DNA from: Anoplopoma fimbria
Lineage: Eukaryota; Chordata; Actinopteri; Perciformes; Anoplopomatidae
Reading direction: 5' to 3'
NCBI RefSeq assembly: GCF_027596085.1
Contig: NC_072464.1
Location: 16,170,624-16,234,623, forward strand
DNA: 64,000 bases
Position 1 is the first letter of the stretch. Each line of letters begins with the position of its first letter. Both the position numbers and the translations under genes were made by a program. The notes beneath the pieces were generated by a model, which was given only the letters and a program-made list of their open reading frames with translations, was not told the DNA's origin and ran no database searches. Shown here piece after piece: positions 1 through 15,801 of the stretch.

Positions 1-2095
1 TTTGATATACAACATCACTTGTTCCGTACGTGGCTTGTTGCGCTACATTACTTGCTCTGTCTGAATGCGAAATCGGTACTAAAAGAAAGGTCTTCCTTCA
101 ACGTATCCTGGGTTAGCAGAAAACGTACAATGCAAACATTGTTTGGCTGTATATTGGTGTTATCAGCATTTAAACGACTGGGCGGAGCTAAGTTCAACCA
201 AACACGGAATTAGACATTTCTAGGCCATAAAAATGTTACAATTAACTTTCATGAACTGAAAATACTCTGTAAAAAAGGTTCTAAAGCAAAAACACAGACA
301 ACTCCAAGACCAGACAACCCCGTTGTAGCAACCTGTCAATCACCAGGTAGTCCTAAAGCATACACTGCTTTATCATCTATTTATTCTAAATGGGACCATC
401 ATTTACTAAATAAACACTGCAATGCTGTTTTGAAGAAGACCAACTAATGATTAAGACTAATGTTTATTTAAGTAATAAATCAAGTTAGAAATAGGGTAAT
501 CTTCTCATATACAAATGGACTACTTTTTGCAACAAGAGTCACCCCCTGATGGTCAGTAGAGAGAATGCAAGTTAAAGGCACTGCCTGGTCCTGAAGGTGC
601 CATGGGTGCACAGAAAGCTGTGTGTAAAGGTTAAGCACTTCTGCTCCTTTTCACCTACTGCACACGGGAAACCTGATCATTTCCCATGAATGAAGCAGTG
701 GCAAGTTGCATTTTCCAACACAGGGCCGCTGTGACATGGTCAGAATAATGCAACATGATGCTTTATTTTATCTTCATGGAAGGCTCTAGTGCAGGATTAC
801 TGGACAAATACTTGTTTGTACCAGAAAACCTGAAAAGTCCTCTACAGATGCTGCAGGGGGTAATTTCCTTCACTCTATTCCTGAGAATAGACCACTCAGG
901 ATACTTTTCCTCCCCTGACTGTCTTTCTTGGATTTATGAATAGAGTTTAGTCAGATTTTTCATCTTGAGGAAGAAAAAAGAATCCTTACACAGGAAACCA
1001 TATTTATATGCTTTTACTTTTTTGTTTAACAAGGTAAGGAAATAAATATTCAAGGCAAGCGACCCAAAGCCCAGGTATCACTCTCGGGACTAACAATGTC
1101 AGATCGATGCACCCTTACTGAAGGACACCTTTAGCAATTGTCGAAGTAGGGAAAAGACTCACTTTTTACAACCCTATTTCCCCAATGAGGCCAAATCCAT
1201 AAAAATAACTGATGCTCAGGCGACACAAAGAGGATCTACTTTCAAGGACACACTCTTATGGGTCGAGTCAAAACAGAGCTCACAAAATTCCCATTTCCTT
1301 TCCCATGGCCTTTAAATAAAGCAGGTCGGCTGTCTGGCTGAAATATAAAAATAGTCCATTAAGAGACGGACTGCAACATTTTAAAGTTTGATTTGGTACA
1401 TAATGCACTTGTCACTTAACAGGAAGTGCTTGGTGATGTTTTTCAAAGGCAAACATTGTCTATTCCTCACCACTATGGCTTCTACAGTACCAGCTCACTA
1501 TCAAAGACTAGTGCTTGTTGAAATGGAAATTTTTAAAAAATGGTCAAAATATCTCTACCCTGAAAGCCATTTTAAAAGTTACAATAACAATTAGGAAATT
1601 GAAAACTAAATTTTGTTATAAAAGCCAATAGTGTCAGAAACAAGTGTACTGTTTCTAAAATATGCAAACTGAAAGGCTTAGGTGCTTTGTTAGTTTGCGT
1701 GGAAGTTAGAGCTCACTGACTACACACAGTGAAACACAGTTAATTATCTTGTAGCAATACTATTTTCTATTGTTTGGTAGTTTTCATAGAATAAGATTAA
1801 TCATTTTAGCTGAACAAATTATCAAGCAAGAGTTTGCAGAAAATCAGTGGATTGAATGCTAATTACAGGCTGTTCCTACAGAACATCATCATCATACAGC
1901 AACCAAAAGTATTATTATGATCAACCTTCCAGCTGCAAAAATACTCTGGTTTATTTTCATTTGTTTCAAGCCAAATGTCCCCCTGTTGATTCAAGCATGT
2001 ACTGTATTACAATATGTGTTCATATTAAAGAGATGAAGCGGGACCAGTTTTTAACACAGCAGCCATAAAAAGGTAATCACCAGGATTATTAAGTC
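1..2095. other. Intergenic or deep-intronic sequence, no gene recognised
   Basis: AT-rich unique-looking sequence. The open frames are short and have no recognisable motif or paired splice signals. I see no RNA gene or clear mobile element here. Confidence 0.5.
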
Positions 2096-2390
2096 GTCCG
2101 TTTCTCCTCTCCGTGGCTTTTATCTGCTTCTTCTTCTTTTCTTTTGTCTGACTCCTTCGCATCCTTTCACCTATAAATCTTCCTCCCACCTGTTATTTCT
2201 TTTTTCCTCCTCACCTTCCTCCATCTCCTCCCATCCCCGTTCCTCCTCCCACTCACTCCTCCTCCTCCTCCTCCTCCTCCTCCTCCTCCTCCTCCTCCAC
2301 TTCCTCCACCTCTTATCAGGCTTCATCCTTCACTTCACTCTGGTCTCTCACTCCTCATCTCCCTCCTACGATCTGATCACTTTCACACGC
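2096..2390. repeat. Polypyrimidine tract with a (TCC)n core
   Basis: About 295 bp strongly biased to C and T on the plus strand, including a near-perfect TCC triplet run at about 2,262-2,297. It runs directly into the long GT repeat that follows. Purine/pyrimidine-biased tracts of this type can form triplex DNA; that is general knowledge, not something the sequence proves. Confidence 0.8.
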
Positions 2391-2414
2391 CACCATTTCA
2401 TTGTGCCTGTGTGT

Positions 2415-2533
<119 letters not shown>

Positions 2534-2544
2534 CATGTGTGTGA

Positions 2545-3714
2545 GTCACACATATGCTGCATTGCAGCGCTCTCCTCTCAGGGCCGCCTCACTGCAGGAG
2601 CCAAAGCAGGAGGGGAGCTTAGCGGTGCAAGACATGGTTCATCTGTGTGTGTGTGTGTACATACTGTAAACATACATATGTGTGAGTTTGCATGTTTGTA
2701 AATGTGCATAGGAATGCAGATATTTGATAGCAGGGACATGCATATGCATGTTTAATGGAACAATTCAACATTACGGGAAATGTGTTTATTTGCTTACTTG
2801 ATGAGTGTTAGATGAGAAGATTTATACCACTCAATACTTGAATGGAACCAATCTTCTGATCCAGCTCTCGTCAAGACAGAAAGCTAAGAAGTTTCCTTGT
2901 TTCAGTCTATATTCTAAATTTCTGTCATGTTCAAAAGCACATTTTAGCACTGAGGCTGGTTTTACTGGATCAGGAGACACTGGACTATCTTGTAAATAAC
3001 TGAGCTAAAGTAGTTCATGGTCGGGTAATTTTATCCAAAACAGCTGGATAAAGTTCTTCCATAAAACACCTAAAAATATCCTTTTCATATTGTAAGTACT
3101 GAGTCACTGCAACATTATTTATTTGTCAGTAGATCTTCACAGTAAAACATAAGAGATGGTATTACCTAATAGTGTCAGAATGATGTATTAAAGTCATCCT
3201 GTCAGTGTCTTAATTTTCACTCAGCATCTTTACCTGTGTCCTTTCCTAAAACCTCAGATGAAACCCACCTCTTCAAAAGAAGCCCTCATTAGAGCAGCTT
3301 TCAGTGGAGAGGTGTAGCAAAGGTTTACTGTAAATGTGGCTTCAAAGGCTTTTCATCTAAGAAATATGCTCCAACAGAATTTTTTGGCATGAAAGTAAAA
3401 AGATGTTGAACAGCATAAAATATTGCCTCTTAGCAGCTTAAATCCAGGAATGATGTTATTAGTACTGGATAGGCCTTTTAAAAGTACTGATAAAAATGAG
3501 AAGGTACAACACAGAAAGTCACCAGTTGCTTCCTGTTTAAAAATACCTATATTTACTTTTTCCAGGGGAAAATTTTTTTATAATGCTTGTGTGAATAATG
3601 AGTGCCATCCTTTAGGAGCAAGAGTGGAACTATTGCAATTTCATCATAGAAAAATAAAGGTGGTTGAGATCCTGCCTAGCTCTCTTTGGCAGGAACCCCC
3701 TGACACCTAAGTGT
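2545..3714. other. No gene recognised
   Basis: Unique-looking AT-rich sequence with a second short GT run near 2,644-2,658. No exon or element could be supported. Confidence 0.45.
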
Positions 3715-3830
3715 GGGTAACAGGGTATCACGTTCACCACCAGATGTATCCTGCCAGCTTGGGGATCAAACCAGCAACCTTCTGGTCCTAAAGCCTGCTT
3801 CTCTAACCTGTCCCATATATAAACTTTTAT
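3715..3830 (-). mobile_element. tRNA-derived SINE fragment
   Basis: On the minus strand this segment reads like the head of a tRNA-derived fish SINE. It has a segment resembling GTTAGAGAAGCAGGCTT, then AGAAGGTTGCTGG, then a B-box-like GGTTTGATCCCC (plus-strand 3,761-3,772). Fish SINEs with this word order are common. The ends are not defined and no target duplication was found, so the boundaries are approximate. Confidence 0.55.
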
Positions 3831-6800
3831 ACTGCCACTGACATGTTACTTATAAACATTCCTCTATCGGTGCTGATTACTTATTTCAACAGTAATTTGT
3901 TCAATTTGGGAACCAGTAAAGGTCACAGTAGCTGTCACTGTCACTACCTCATTTTAGGAGAGTAAAACAGCCAATCATCAACTTTAAAGCTGAAATTCTT
4001 AATGTTTTGAAGATCCAAACTGCAGCAAAGGCGATTAAGTTGATGTAAGGTGAAATTGTCATGGATCAGAGAGAAAAGACAGTCAGCCAGACATTCTGAC
4101 CAACACACCGCCTGGAGGGAGAGCTCCACTTTGCAATGGTTTGGGGAGAGAGGGGCTGCGAAAGATCGAACCACAACATGAGACCATGGATTTTTGTGTC
4201 ACAATTTCAGTTTCAGAACCGTTACGCCCCTACACATTGTTTTTTCTCATTCCCCATTCTTTCTGCTGTTCTCTCAAACACTCAATCTACACAACATGTC
4301 CGTTACATACAAGCTTTGGGGTTATCACAAAATATGGTCTTATGTTTCAATGTGCAATTGTTCTTTCTAATTTGTTCTCAATTAGCAAATTTTGGAGGAT
4401 TTTACACACATATGTATGTAAATCAGTCAGAAAAACAAATAGCTTCTTCAGGACAACTAGCATCAGTCTTCTCAGTTGTAAGGCTGTCTAGATACTAATG
4501 TGCCGGTTCAGTCCAGTCTATTCAGTCTATTCTATCATGTTTCTGTCTAGTTTTGTAACTTGTAATATAATGATTTTGCTTGAAAATAATAGGAAGGATA
4601 TCCAGCAACTGACCCTCGCACATACAAGCATACGCAAACGATAGCATAAAAACACTCTTATCCAACATCCATCACCAACCTCACTGCCTGAAACTCTGTC
4701 TTTGTACAAGTGCAGAAAAAACAAAGAGAAGCCATGAAAGCGTGACTGCCTTTCAGCAGGCCTTGGTGCTGATCATCTCACTAAAGCAGCTCTTCTCTTC
4801 CCACTCAGTACCCACTTCCCACTCACAGCTCCTAGCAGCCTGCACTCGCATGTACATCCACCCACACAGCCATTTCATCTGCGGAGGTAACAGGCATTCT
4901 TTCTGTCTCTCTCTTTCTCTTATTGCGTTGGTTCTTTTTTCTCTTTCTGACAGGTATTCACCACATCTGATCAAGTGTTTAGGCTAAATGAATGTGGTTC
5001 CGAACAGGCTTACAATAATACTGTATGAGGTTTTGGCTGGTTTAGGATTCATTTATTCATGGTTGGTGCACAAAATGATTTATTTCTCATGATCATATTG
5101 CAAGATATGATTTTGATTCAAGGAGCCGGGCTAGAACTACATTCACGTCATTCATAGGATGTTTAGGCTGTACAGTTTCATTCAGAGTGTATTGCAGTAT
5201 ATAAATATTTTATAGGTAAACACAAAAAAGCTTTAATAAACGCTGAAGGTACATCTCTCCATTGGCTGACAAGTAAGATCAAGGGAATGCTACTATAAAT
5301 GAAAATACTCTATTCAACATTTTAGTTTTTCATGGTCATCGATGCATTTGCGGGAGAGAAAGAGAGAGAACACGGACATACAACACCTAAGTTTATTCAA
5401 AGTTTTTTTTTGGGAGATGCATTTCATGAACAGCTTTGTTGTTACTTTGAATGGATCATTTGGAATAAATTATAGTAGAAGCAAAATTTGATCAGTGATT
5501 TAGCTGTTAAGCAGCATCCACATTTGGTTATGCATATGCCAGGTATCCTTGGTTACCTGGTTGGGTGGTCCGGGACTGGATGATGAGTCAAGGTGGATGC
5601 AAAAACTCTGTCCTCTCTCAAGATCTCACGGGTTTGACGTCAAGATTGTCAGAGGAGTACTGGAATCCAAGGGGGACAGCCTCCTAGTCACACCTGTAAA
5701 TAAGGAAAAAGCAGGTCAGATTACATTTTTTTAATGAACCTGTTTTTTAACATATCCATGTGAGACTGGACATTACAAATTATCTTATTACTCAATTTGA
5801 CAAAAAAGCAGCCGATCACAAAGAAAGAAGGAGAAAGAGTTATTACGTATTGAGACTTTTTGTGAGCCACCCCACGCAGAAGAGGCAGTGTATAACACAG
5901 TACACAGCACCACAAACTACAGCCCCCAGAATGACCTTCAAGATAAATACACACCTCTCCAAAAAATAGAAACTTTGACCTTCATGAAAGTAGGATTTAG
6001 TGGAGGACTGTTTTATTGTTTTTAGCTGGGTGTACCTAATAAACTGACAACTGAGTATAAACCGACATGATAACCAATCATCTGTTGTAGAGCTCATTTG
6101 CATATTAACTCCTTCAGTTTGACCTAAACATTTGTTGTTTTCGTACTGAACCCAGATGGAGGCATGGTGATGTGGTGAATTGGTTGATAATGATTTTAAA
6201 AGATTGGCACAAACAAATTACCAATTGCAACATGTATATCAACAAGCTCTACAAATCCACAATAGCACAAACTGCAGTTTAAAAAAAAGAATCATTTGGA
6301 AAGGTAATGCTGAATTAATTACTGAATATATTTAATGATTACATTTTTTATTCTCTCTACTTAAAAACCTTGCAGCTCATTATGTTTCTTACCACAGCCA
6401 CCGAAAATGTATTTTAGGTCACAGGATCCGTAATTAATTATTTTTTACAAAAAAGCATTTGAATGTTTGATAGTGAGTATTTGAGTACTGAGCTCATATG
6501 AGGGTTATTATGAGGAGCACCTGCAGGCACACAATGAAGTTATACCTGGAGGCTAAAAACTTACTGTTATACTACTATTAAAACTTGTTGAGGGGCCAGA
6601 GCTGCACGGCTGTTCAGCATTCAAATGCATATTTTCCCCTCAAGCAGCACTGATGGCTGCAAGTAAAAACCAGAACATTATACTTAACTTGAAATAATTT
6701 GAGCACATAAGAGATGAAAGCGTCGCTTCCTTGCCAATATGTTAAAAATGAGGAGGACAAATATCAAGCGAGTCCTTTTAAGCAGATTAGTTTTTGGGCA

Positions 6801-8528
6801 TCTTAACATTTCAATGTGTCGGTATAGAAACTCTCAGACAGACACACAATAACCTACTTATTTTTAAGCTCTACTTTTGCCTTAAGATGCCATCTCATTT
6901 TCCACCTGCGATTTCTATAAGACCAAGAAATGTTTGATTTGAGTAATTTTCTTTACCCTGTATTAACATACTCAGACTAATATTGTCATTACTGCTGTAT
7001 CTTGTCCAAAGCAATCAGCTAATGTATGAACTCATGGTTCAGACAATGACTAAGCCTTTATCGTAATGGGAGAGAGACAATTTGTCCAAAAAAAAGGACA
7101 TTAATCAAGGTTTTGTTAGATCGTGATGACAAACAGTTCATGTAAAAACACTTATCAAAACAGCAAATTCAAAAATGTCAAATTTTTTTGCTTAACCAAA
7201 AATACACATCTAATTAATCATTATATTTGCCAGTATCTTTACTAAAGGATATAAGTCTGTAAAACTCTTATTACTACTTTATATGATCAGGGTGACTAAC
7301 TGCCACCACAACCATGACAAACCTTCCACCTCTATTATTTCCCTACTGAAGAAGTGTGACATCACCTCATCAATGACATTATACTTAATATACAATTCAT
7401 CTTTATTACCAGAGAGTTTAAATGTAGCTGAGGGTTGCCACTTTTCAAGAATGAAGAGTGAGTCAGCAGTAGAACAATCCTTTTCTTTTCTTTACAATGT
7501 AACAAAAAGTGGCTCATATTCTAATATCCTAGTGAATAAAAGGTGGAAGTGGGAGTTCTGGGGCAGAGAAGTAATATAAAGTAGCTTGCACATATTGGTT
7601 GCTAATATACTTGATTAAAACAGTGCAGCAGTGGTCTGATAAACAGACTGAACTGCCATTTTGTTTTATTTCAGTCATTTCATCTGTGATGGAGTCAGAG
7701 ACGTGGGAGGCGATTCTAAGGTCTGGAACCAGGTCAGAGCTGCAGATCTGTAACTACAACATGCACTGTTCATTCTTACATGAAGTGTTCAAAATATTGG
7801 CTTAGTCTGTCATGTTTGGATATTTTTTCCTTAAAAATGGTTATGCACATAGCACATACAGTAACATGTCTGCACATATCCTTTTGCTCTCATCTCAGAG
7901 CAGGATCTAGGATTATTTTATTTCTTTTGATAACAGGGGACATAAAAAAGAAATAGTACTTTAAAGGCAACAAAAGCCACCCATCAGTTTTTTGGTCTTC
8001 CATATATTTTTGACAAATGTTGGCAATAAAAAAAATCTACTTTTCTCTAGTATCAAGAACCATCCTAACTCAGTCCATTCTGTTGTCTTACTATACAGAG
8101 ATTAGAGAGAGCAGAGTGACGGAATTGAAATCAATGCCAGCGTTACGCTAGGAGAAACCAACAATGTTAACAGAAGAAGAAGACACATATGTGTTCTTTG
8201 CCTCGGTTTCGACAACAGCTGAGGGTCACAAGTGAGTCATACATCAGACAGGGACCTTGGACAGGCTTGTACGTTCTCTGTGCAAATATGCAGTTTGGTT
8301 CCCACACAGCACTCTACACCAGGAGACAACACACCTAGGGCAGAAGGTTGTTATTATGATACTTTATGGAACTCTATGGAGCATTCACCACTCTTTGTCT
8401 TTATTTTAATCACTTTTAGGGCTTTTTTGGAAGGAAAGGTTGTTTTATGGAAAATACAGTACATCATTTCTATTGTACTATAAACATATGTGGCATGAAA
8501 GAAGTCGGAAAAAATGAATCACCCCAAA
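3831..8528. other. Gene-free unique sequence
   Basis: About 4.7 kb of AT-rich sequence. No frame shows a recognisable domain, and no pair of splice sites brackets a plausible exon. No long tandem repeat is present. It may hold regulatory DNA, but nothing in the sequence alone shows this. Confidence 0.45.
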
Positions 8529-8555
8529 TTTGGCTATACAGATTGTATAGCCAAA
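8529..8555. repeat. Perfect short hairpin, 12-bp arms
   Basis: TTTGGCTATACA at 8,529-8,540 is followed by a 3-nt GAT loop and its exact reverse complement at 8,544-8,555. It sits in otherwise unremarkable sequence. Function unknown; it may be chance or a remnant of a small inverted-repeat element. Confidence 0.8.
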
Positions 8556-8782
8556 AAATTGCAGAAAAGTCTGCCTAAAAAGTCTGTGTTAAAGCCTACT
8601 GTGAGATCCACCACACCGCCTTACATGATCAACCCATCTAACTTCAATTATGTATGGTCAAGAGATTCCAATAAAAATGCAAATGAAGTGCCTTGAAGGG
8701 AAATGGCTCATAATTAATAGAAGGAGGGAGAATTTTTTGGGAAAAACCTTTGGGGGGTGCCTTAAGTAGACACAAATTTGAA

Positions 8783-9200
8783 CTATGGCGACACAGCAGA
8801 CTGGGCTTCTGGATATTGAATGCTACTGGGGCGGTAGTTGTACAGACAAAGGGGTTTCGTCTTTCTTGGGACAGTGACAACGGTGGGCTTCTTGAAACAT
8901 GTGGGGACTACATAATGGAGCAGGGAGAGGTTGAAAATGTCTGTGAAAGCATCTGCCAGTTGATCCCCACACACATTGAGTCATTATCACAGCACTGCTG
9001 GTTTACGTAATGTCTGCATCTCTCCCAGATGAAACAAACACTATTCGTGCTTTGAATCCAACTCCCCGTCTGAGGAAGGTACAAAAGGCCCAGGACCCCT
9101 ACCGACTGATAATATTGAGGGCAGATGTGTGCAGATCCTTCAAAAACATGAGTCCACACAAGGCACCTGGACCTGATGGCATCCGTGGCTTCAATTTTAC
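8783..9200 (-). pseudogene. Fragment of a LINE reverse transcriptase with an internal inversion
   Basis: Two adjacent pieces of one non-LTR retrotransposon reverse transcriptase lie head to head. The plus strand (about 9,010-9,200) encodes ADVCRSFKNMSPHKAPGPDG, the RT segment just before the finger/palm region. The minus strand (8,974 down to about 8,783) encodes CGDQLADAFTDIFNLSL, VVPTCFKK and YNYRPSS, which directly follow that segment in fish LINE RTs. In an intact element both would be on one strand. The copy is severely truncated, with no catalytic FADD-type motif or endonuclease, so it is dead. The strand given is that of the downstream (3') half. Confidence 0.8.
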
Positions 9201-9459
9201 TTTTCATATTACTAGTATGCATTAACGTATTGTCAAATCGTCTGCAACAGTAACATGTGTTGCATAGTCTGGATTCATTTTATTAGATTTTAGCCTGTTT
9301 TATGCCACCACATGTGTGTTATAAGCACAGAGGAATTATATGCACTGCCATCTGCAGGCTTTCTTTCAACGAGTTTCACATCTGGCCACACCCCAGTCAC
9401 TAATGTCACAGCAGATGTGATGTAATTGATAACAATTTCACAAATATGATGTATCTATA

Positions 9460-9461
<2 letters not shown>

Positions 9462-9529
<68 letters not shown>
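9462..9529. repeat. (AC)n microsatellite, about 68 bp
   Basis: Uninterrupted AC dinucleotides between unique flanks. Confidence 0.99.
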
Positions 9530-9531
<2 letters not shown>

Positions 9532-9636
9532 GAGGGAAAGAAAGTGTATGGAAGACATATGGACACATCTTTCCAAGCTCTGCTCTCCTTCCCAAGTGTG
9601 AAGGTCCTTTCTGCTCATTTCTTATGCAACCCTGTA

Positions 9637-9642
<6 letters not shown>

Positions 9643-9667
<25 letters not shown>

Positions 9668-9722
9668 CAGATCACACAAACACACACACACTGATTAAGC
9701 GCACACACACGTATACACACGC
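9643..9722. repeat. Interrupted (CA)n microsatellite
   Basis: A pure CA run to 9,669, then shorter CA runs broken by GAT, AAA and GTAT interruptions up to 9,722. It appears to be an older, decaying repeat next to two long pure ones. Confidence 0.9.
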
Positions 9723-9806
9723 GATGAAAGTGCTTTGTTCTGTCTCCTGGGACTGCAGATCCAGCAGCCACCTGTCAGCCCACATTTAATACAGTCTGCA
9801 GGGGGT

Positions 9807-12604
<2,798 letters not shown>

Positions 12605-12689
12605 TGTGTGCGTGTGTGTGTGTGTGTGTGGGGGGGGGTCTGGGCCATTACATCACTGCTGCAGTGGCTGACAACATGAACATTACTAA

Positions 12690-12724
<35 letters not shown>
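12605..12724. repeat. (GT)n followed by (TC)n microsatellites
   Basis: A GT run at about 12,605-12,630 ends in a run of G. About 60 bp of unique sequence separates it from a pure CT run at 12,692-12,724. Confidence 0.95.
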
Positions 12725-12727
<3 letters not shown>

Positions 12728-13606
12728 CTATGTCGGACATCTATGTCAGACATCATACACAAAAAAAATATATTATTCTGATGTTTTAAATTTTATAAAA
12801 ATTTTAAGTCACTAAGCCTCCAAGAAGAAATAGTTGAATTATTTCTATTGATATATATTTCTTTTTTAATAATTCAAAAAGTTGATAGCGTTTCTCACAC
12901 TCACACTGCTTACATTTTTAATGTGGTCCTGTTGAATTATATAACACATCCCCTGATGCTTTCATACACAAAAAAAATTATCAATAAGAACTTTGAACAT
13001 TTAGGCTGTTAATTTACATGCACACAGGAATAGATTTGGTTCAATGAAACACGAAAATAAGATGAAGTCGCTGGGAAAAGTATTTGTAGATGTTTTAAGA
13101 TGTATCTCCAGGACCTCAGGGAGATATAATTAGTTAGTAGCTGATGTTTTACATATAGTGAATAGTGATGTTCGTGTGTGTGGAAGATACTTCATATTCA
13201 AAAGTACTGTATAGTGGATGAAATGTGCAAACTATAAAGTATACCCCCTCTATTTGCAGTGGCAAAATAGATGTGGGAAGGGTCTAATAGCTGATAGGAA
13301 CCGCACAAATGGATATGATGTAAAGACAGTGAACTGACCCGGGTCAGGATCGCATGCCTTTCTGGTTCAGCGACCAGTGTGATGGAGGCGTGAGGAGGTG
13401 AGGAGGAAAGAGAGGCTAAACAAAAAGGAGAAGGTCAAACAGACCTGCTGGGAAATGCCAGAAACGATTTCCCTCATGAAGACAGCAGGGGAGAGAGAGA
13501 TGGAGGGAAGACTTACATGTTTTCACCTCACATACTTTCATTGTGTTTGAATGTATGCTTTGTTTTTAAAAAACATCCGCACCCTGCTAGGCCATACTGA
13601 ATATCG

Positions 13607-13643
<37 letters not shown>

Positions 13644-14460
13644 GTGTGTGTAAAAGAGGGAGTACGAGCAAAAGAGTTGGTGGAGGTATGGGAACTAAAG
13701 TCTATAAAGGAGCTGAATGATCAATATCGAATGTAGAGTTATGAATTTTTGACAGCTGTAGTCAGTTAGGACCATCAAAAAAGTGAATTAAATATGAGGA
13801 AAGCCTCACTGATGTGTTGTCAGAGATGAGGAAACTGCTTAGAGCAGGGATTCTCAACAGCTCTTGTAATTTCGTACTTATGACCTACTTTAGCTTAAAA
13901 ACAGTTCCCTTTCATGTGTTCAATGCGTGACTGGGATCATACCCCAGGAACTTGGTAAAACATCTTTAAATGCACTTTTAAATGCAGCAACAAATCAGTC
14001 AAAACTTACAGAGGAATTGATATTCCAGTATATAATGTATAAAGTAGAAAAACAAAGAACTGAATTGAATAGATCTGCCGCGTTGTCACCTGTATCTGAT
14101 CCAGCTATTTGAGTCACTATCGGCTTATTATCCATGCATCCCTACTTAGAACACCACCATAATAGTGGGAAATATAAATTTCAAGTATTAAAAACAGTTA
14201 CCCTTCCTATCATCTTTTACAAAATAACTGCAGCCAAATGCCTGTAAAATCTACGCGCCCTAAACAGGAAGTTATCGGTAATTTGAATGTCAGGACACAC
14301 AGCACCAGAGAGCTTGAGCACTTTCATGTCCGGGTGTGTAGCATTTTGGGGGATCTATTAGCAGAAATGGAATATAATATTCATTACTATATTTCATTAG
14401 TGTATAATCACTTAAAACTAAGAATTGTTGTGTTTAAACTTTGAATGAGCCTTTCATATC
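12725..14460. other. No gene recognised
   Basis: AT-rich sequence containing one GT microsatellite (listed separately) and a short perfect palindrome at 13,334-13,347. No supported exon. Confidence 0.45.
13613..13642. repeat. (TG)n microsatellite, about 30 bp
   Basis: Short pure TG run with one interruption just after it. Confidence 0.95.
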
Positions 14461-14880
14461 TAAATACGGAGCTACGAAGTTATCTTCATGCCTTAACGAC
14501 ATTTTTCTACAGTAGTCCAGAGGGGACAAACCAAACATGAGCCCCAGAGAGAGCCTTTTGTATTTTTATGTCACCTGAAGGCCACCATAGTTCTCAGATA
14601 CGCTTGTGAAACTGCGTTAACGTGTGCCGCTGACTGCAAAAACGCAGTACCACCAGTAACCATCTGACCTCTGTTGCTTATTATGATATTATGATTATGA
14701 TAAGGATGGCGTCTGAACGAGCCGAACAACGTTACCACAATTCTGCACTTGGCGGCTCACGTTACAGCAGTCTTGAAAATGGAGGAGTGAGTGGAGGGGT
14801 ATTCAATTGGTAGCAATCTGCAACAACATTGCTAGATGCCATTAAATCCTACATACTGTGCCAAGATTATGGCAGCCTTA
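14461..14880. mobile_element. Probable dispersed fish repeat, ends not defined
   Basis: The words GAAGGCCACCATAGTTCTC (14,577-14,595) and GAGGGGTATTCAATTGGT (about 14,796-14,813), followed by CTAGATGCCATTAAATCCTA, recur as parts of a dispersed repeat in many percomorph genomes, as I remember it. No intact terminal repeats or target duplication could be set by eye, so class and borders are uncertain. Confidence 0.4.
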
Positions 14881-15220
14881 CATAGCTGAGGTTATGTTTT
14901 TAAACTACACATGGCCGTTATTCACCAGCCTGATTGTGCTGCTTTTTTACTAAAGGGATCAAAGGAAAAATAAATCTGCAGTTGGTGAGTCCATCTTTCT
15001 CTGGAAGGGGTGCTGGACAATTTGTACTTCACACTTTTTATTTGACACATCAAATTGGCAGAGAGATGATTAGACTCGACACCAGAAATGTATTTGGACA
15101 AACAGAATGAATCTACAGTGTCTAAACGAGTGGGGATGTTGTGGCTTTCTCACTTTTCATCTGAACCATGTGATAGTGAATCTGCCCAATAGAATGACTG
15201 TCTGGGAGTGTCTAGACATG

Positions 15221-15223
<3 letters not shown>

Positions 15224-15267
<44 letters not shown>
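15224..15267. repeat. (AC)n microsatellite, about 44 bp
   Basis: Pure AC dinucleotide run. Confidence 0.98.
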
Positions 15268-15270
<3 letters not shown>

Positions 15271-15745
15271 TAAAGCCTGTTGTTTTCACATAACAAAAAT
15301 GACTGAACCCATGTAAGATAGAAATGCATATGTTTGGGGTCTTGGGTGATTAATAGAAAAATGCAAATACATAAAGCTAATTCAGTTACACACACATTCC
15401 CCAGCATGACAAGGTGCGAGATAGACAAAGAAACATATGGAACGAATGAGAGATGCATCTGTTATTTCTGTCCTACACTAAATTTACAATTGTGTCTAAA
15501 TGAAAGTGGCACGGTGACGCAGCATCTTTGCAGCAGCACCCGAATACATATGCAGAAATAGTGAGAGAGAGGGAGAGAGAGAAAGAGACAGAGGGTGAGA
15601 TTACAAAACAAAGAGAGAGAGGGGGGGAGACAATGAGAGACTCACCTGGCTAGATGGGATGTTGTCCGCCGCTCAGAAGAAAGGCTAACATCCGAGACCT
15701 GAAAGGGTGAGAGAGGATACGGGGAGAGAGAACAGTAGTGAGGGG

Positions 15746-15749
<4 letters not shown>

Positions 15750-15798
<49 letters not shown>
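15750..15798. repeat. (GA)n microsatellite in a purine-rich tract
   Basis: A pure GA run of about 49 bp inside a wider purine-biased region (about 15,560-16,080). Serine/leucine and arginine/glutamate open frames crossing this area are by-products of the repeat and not genes. Confidence 0.97.
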
Positions 15799-15801
<3 letters not shown>

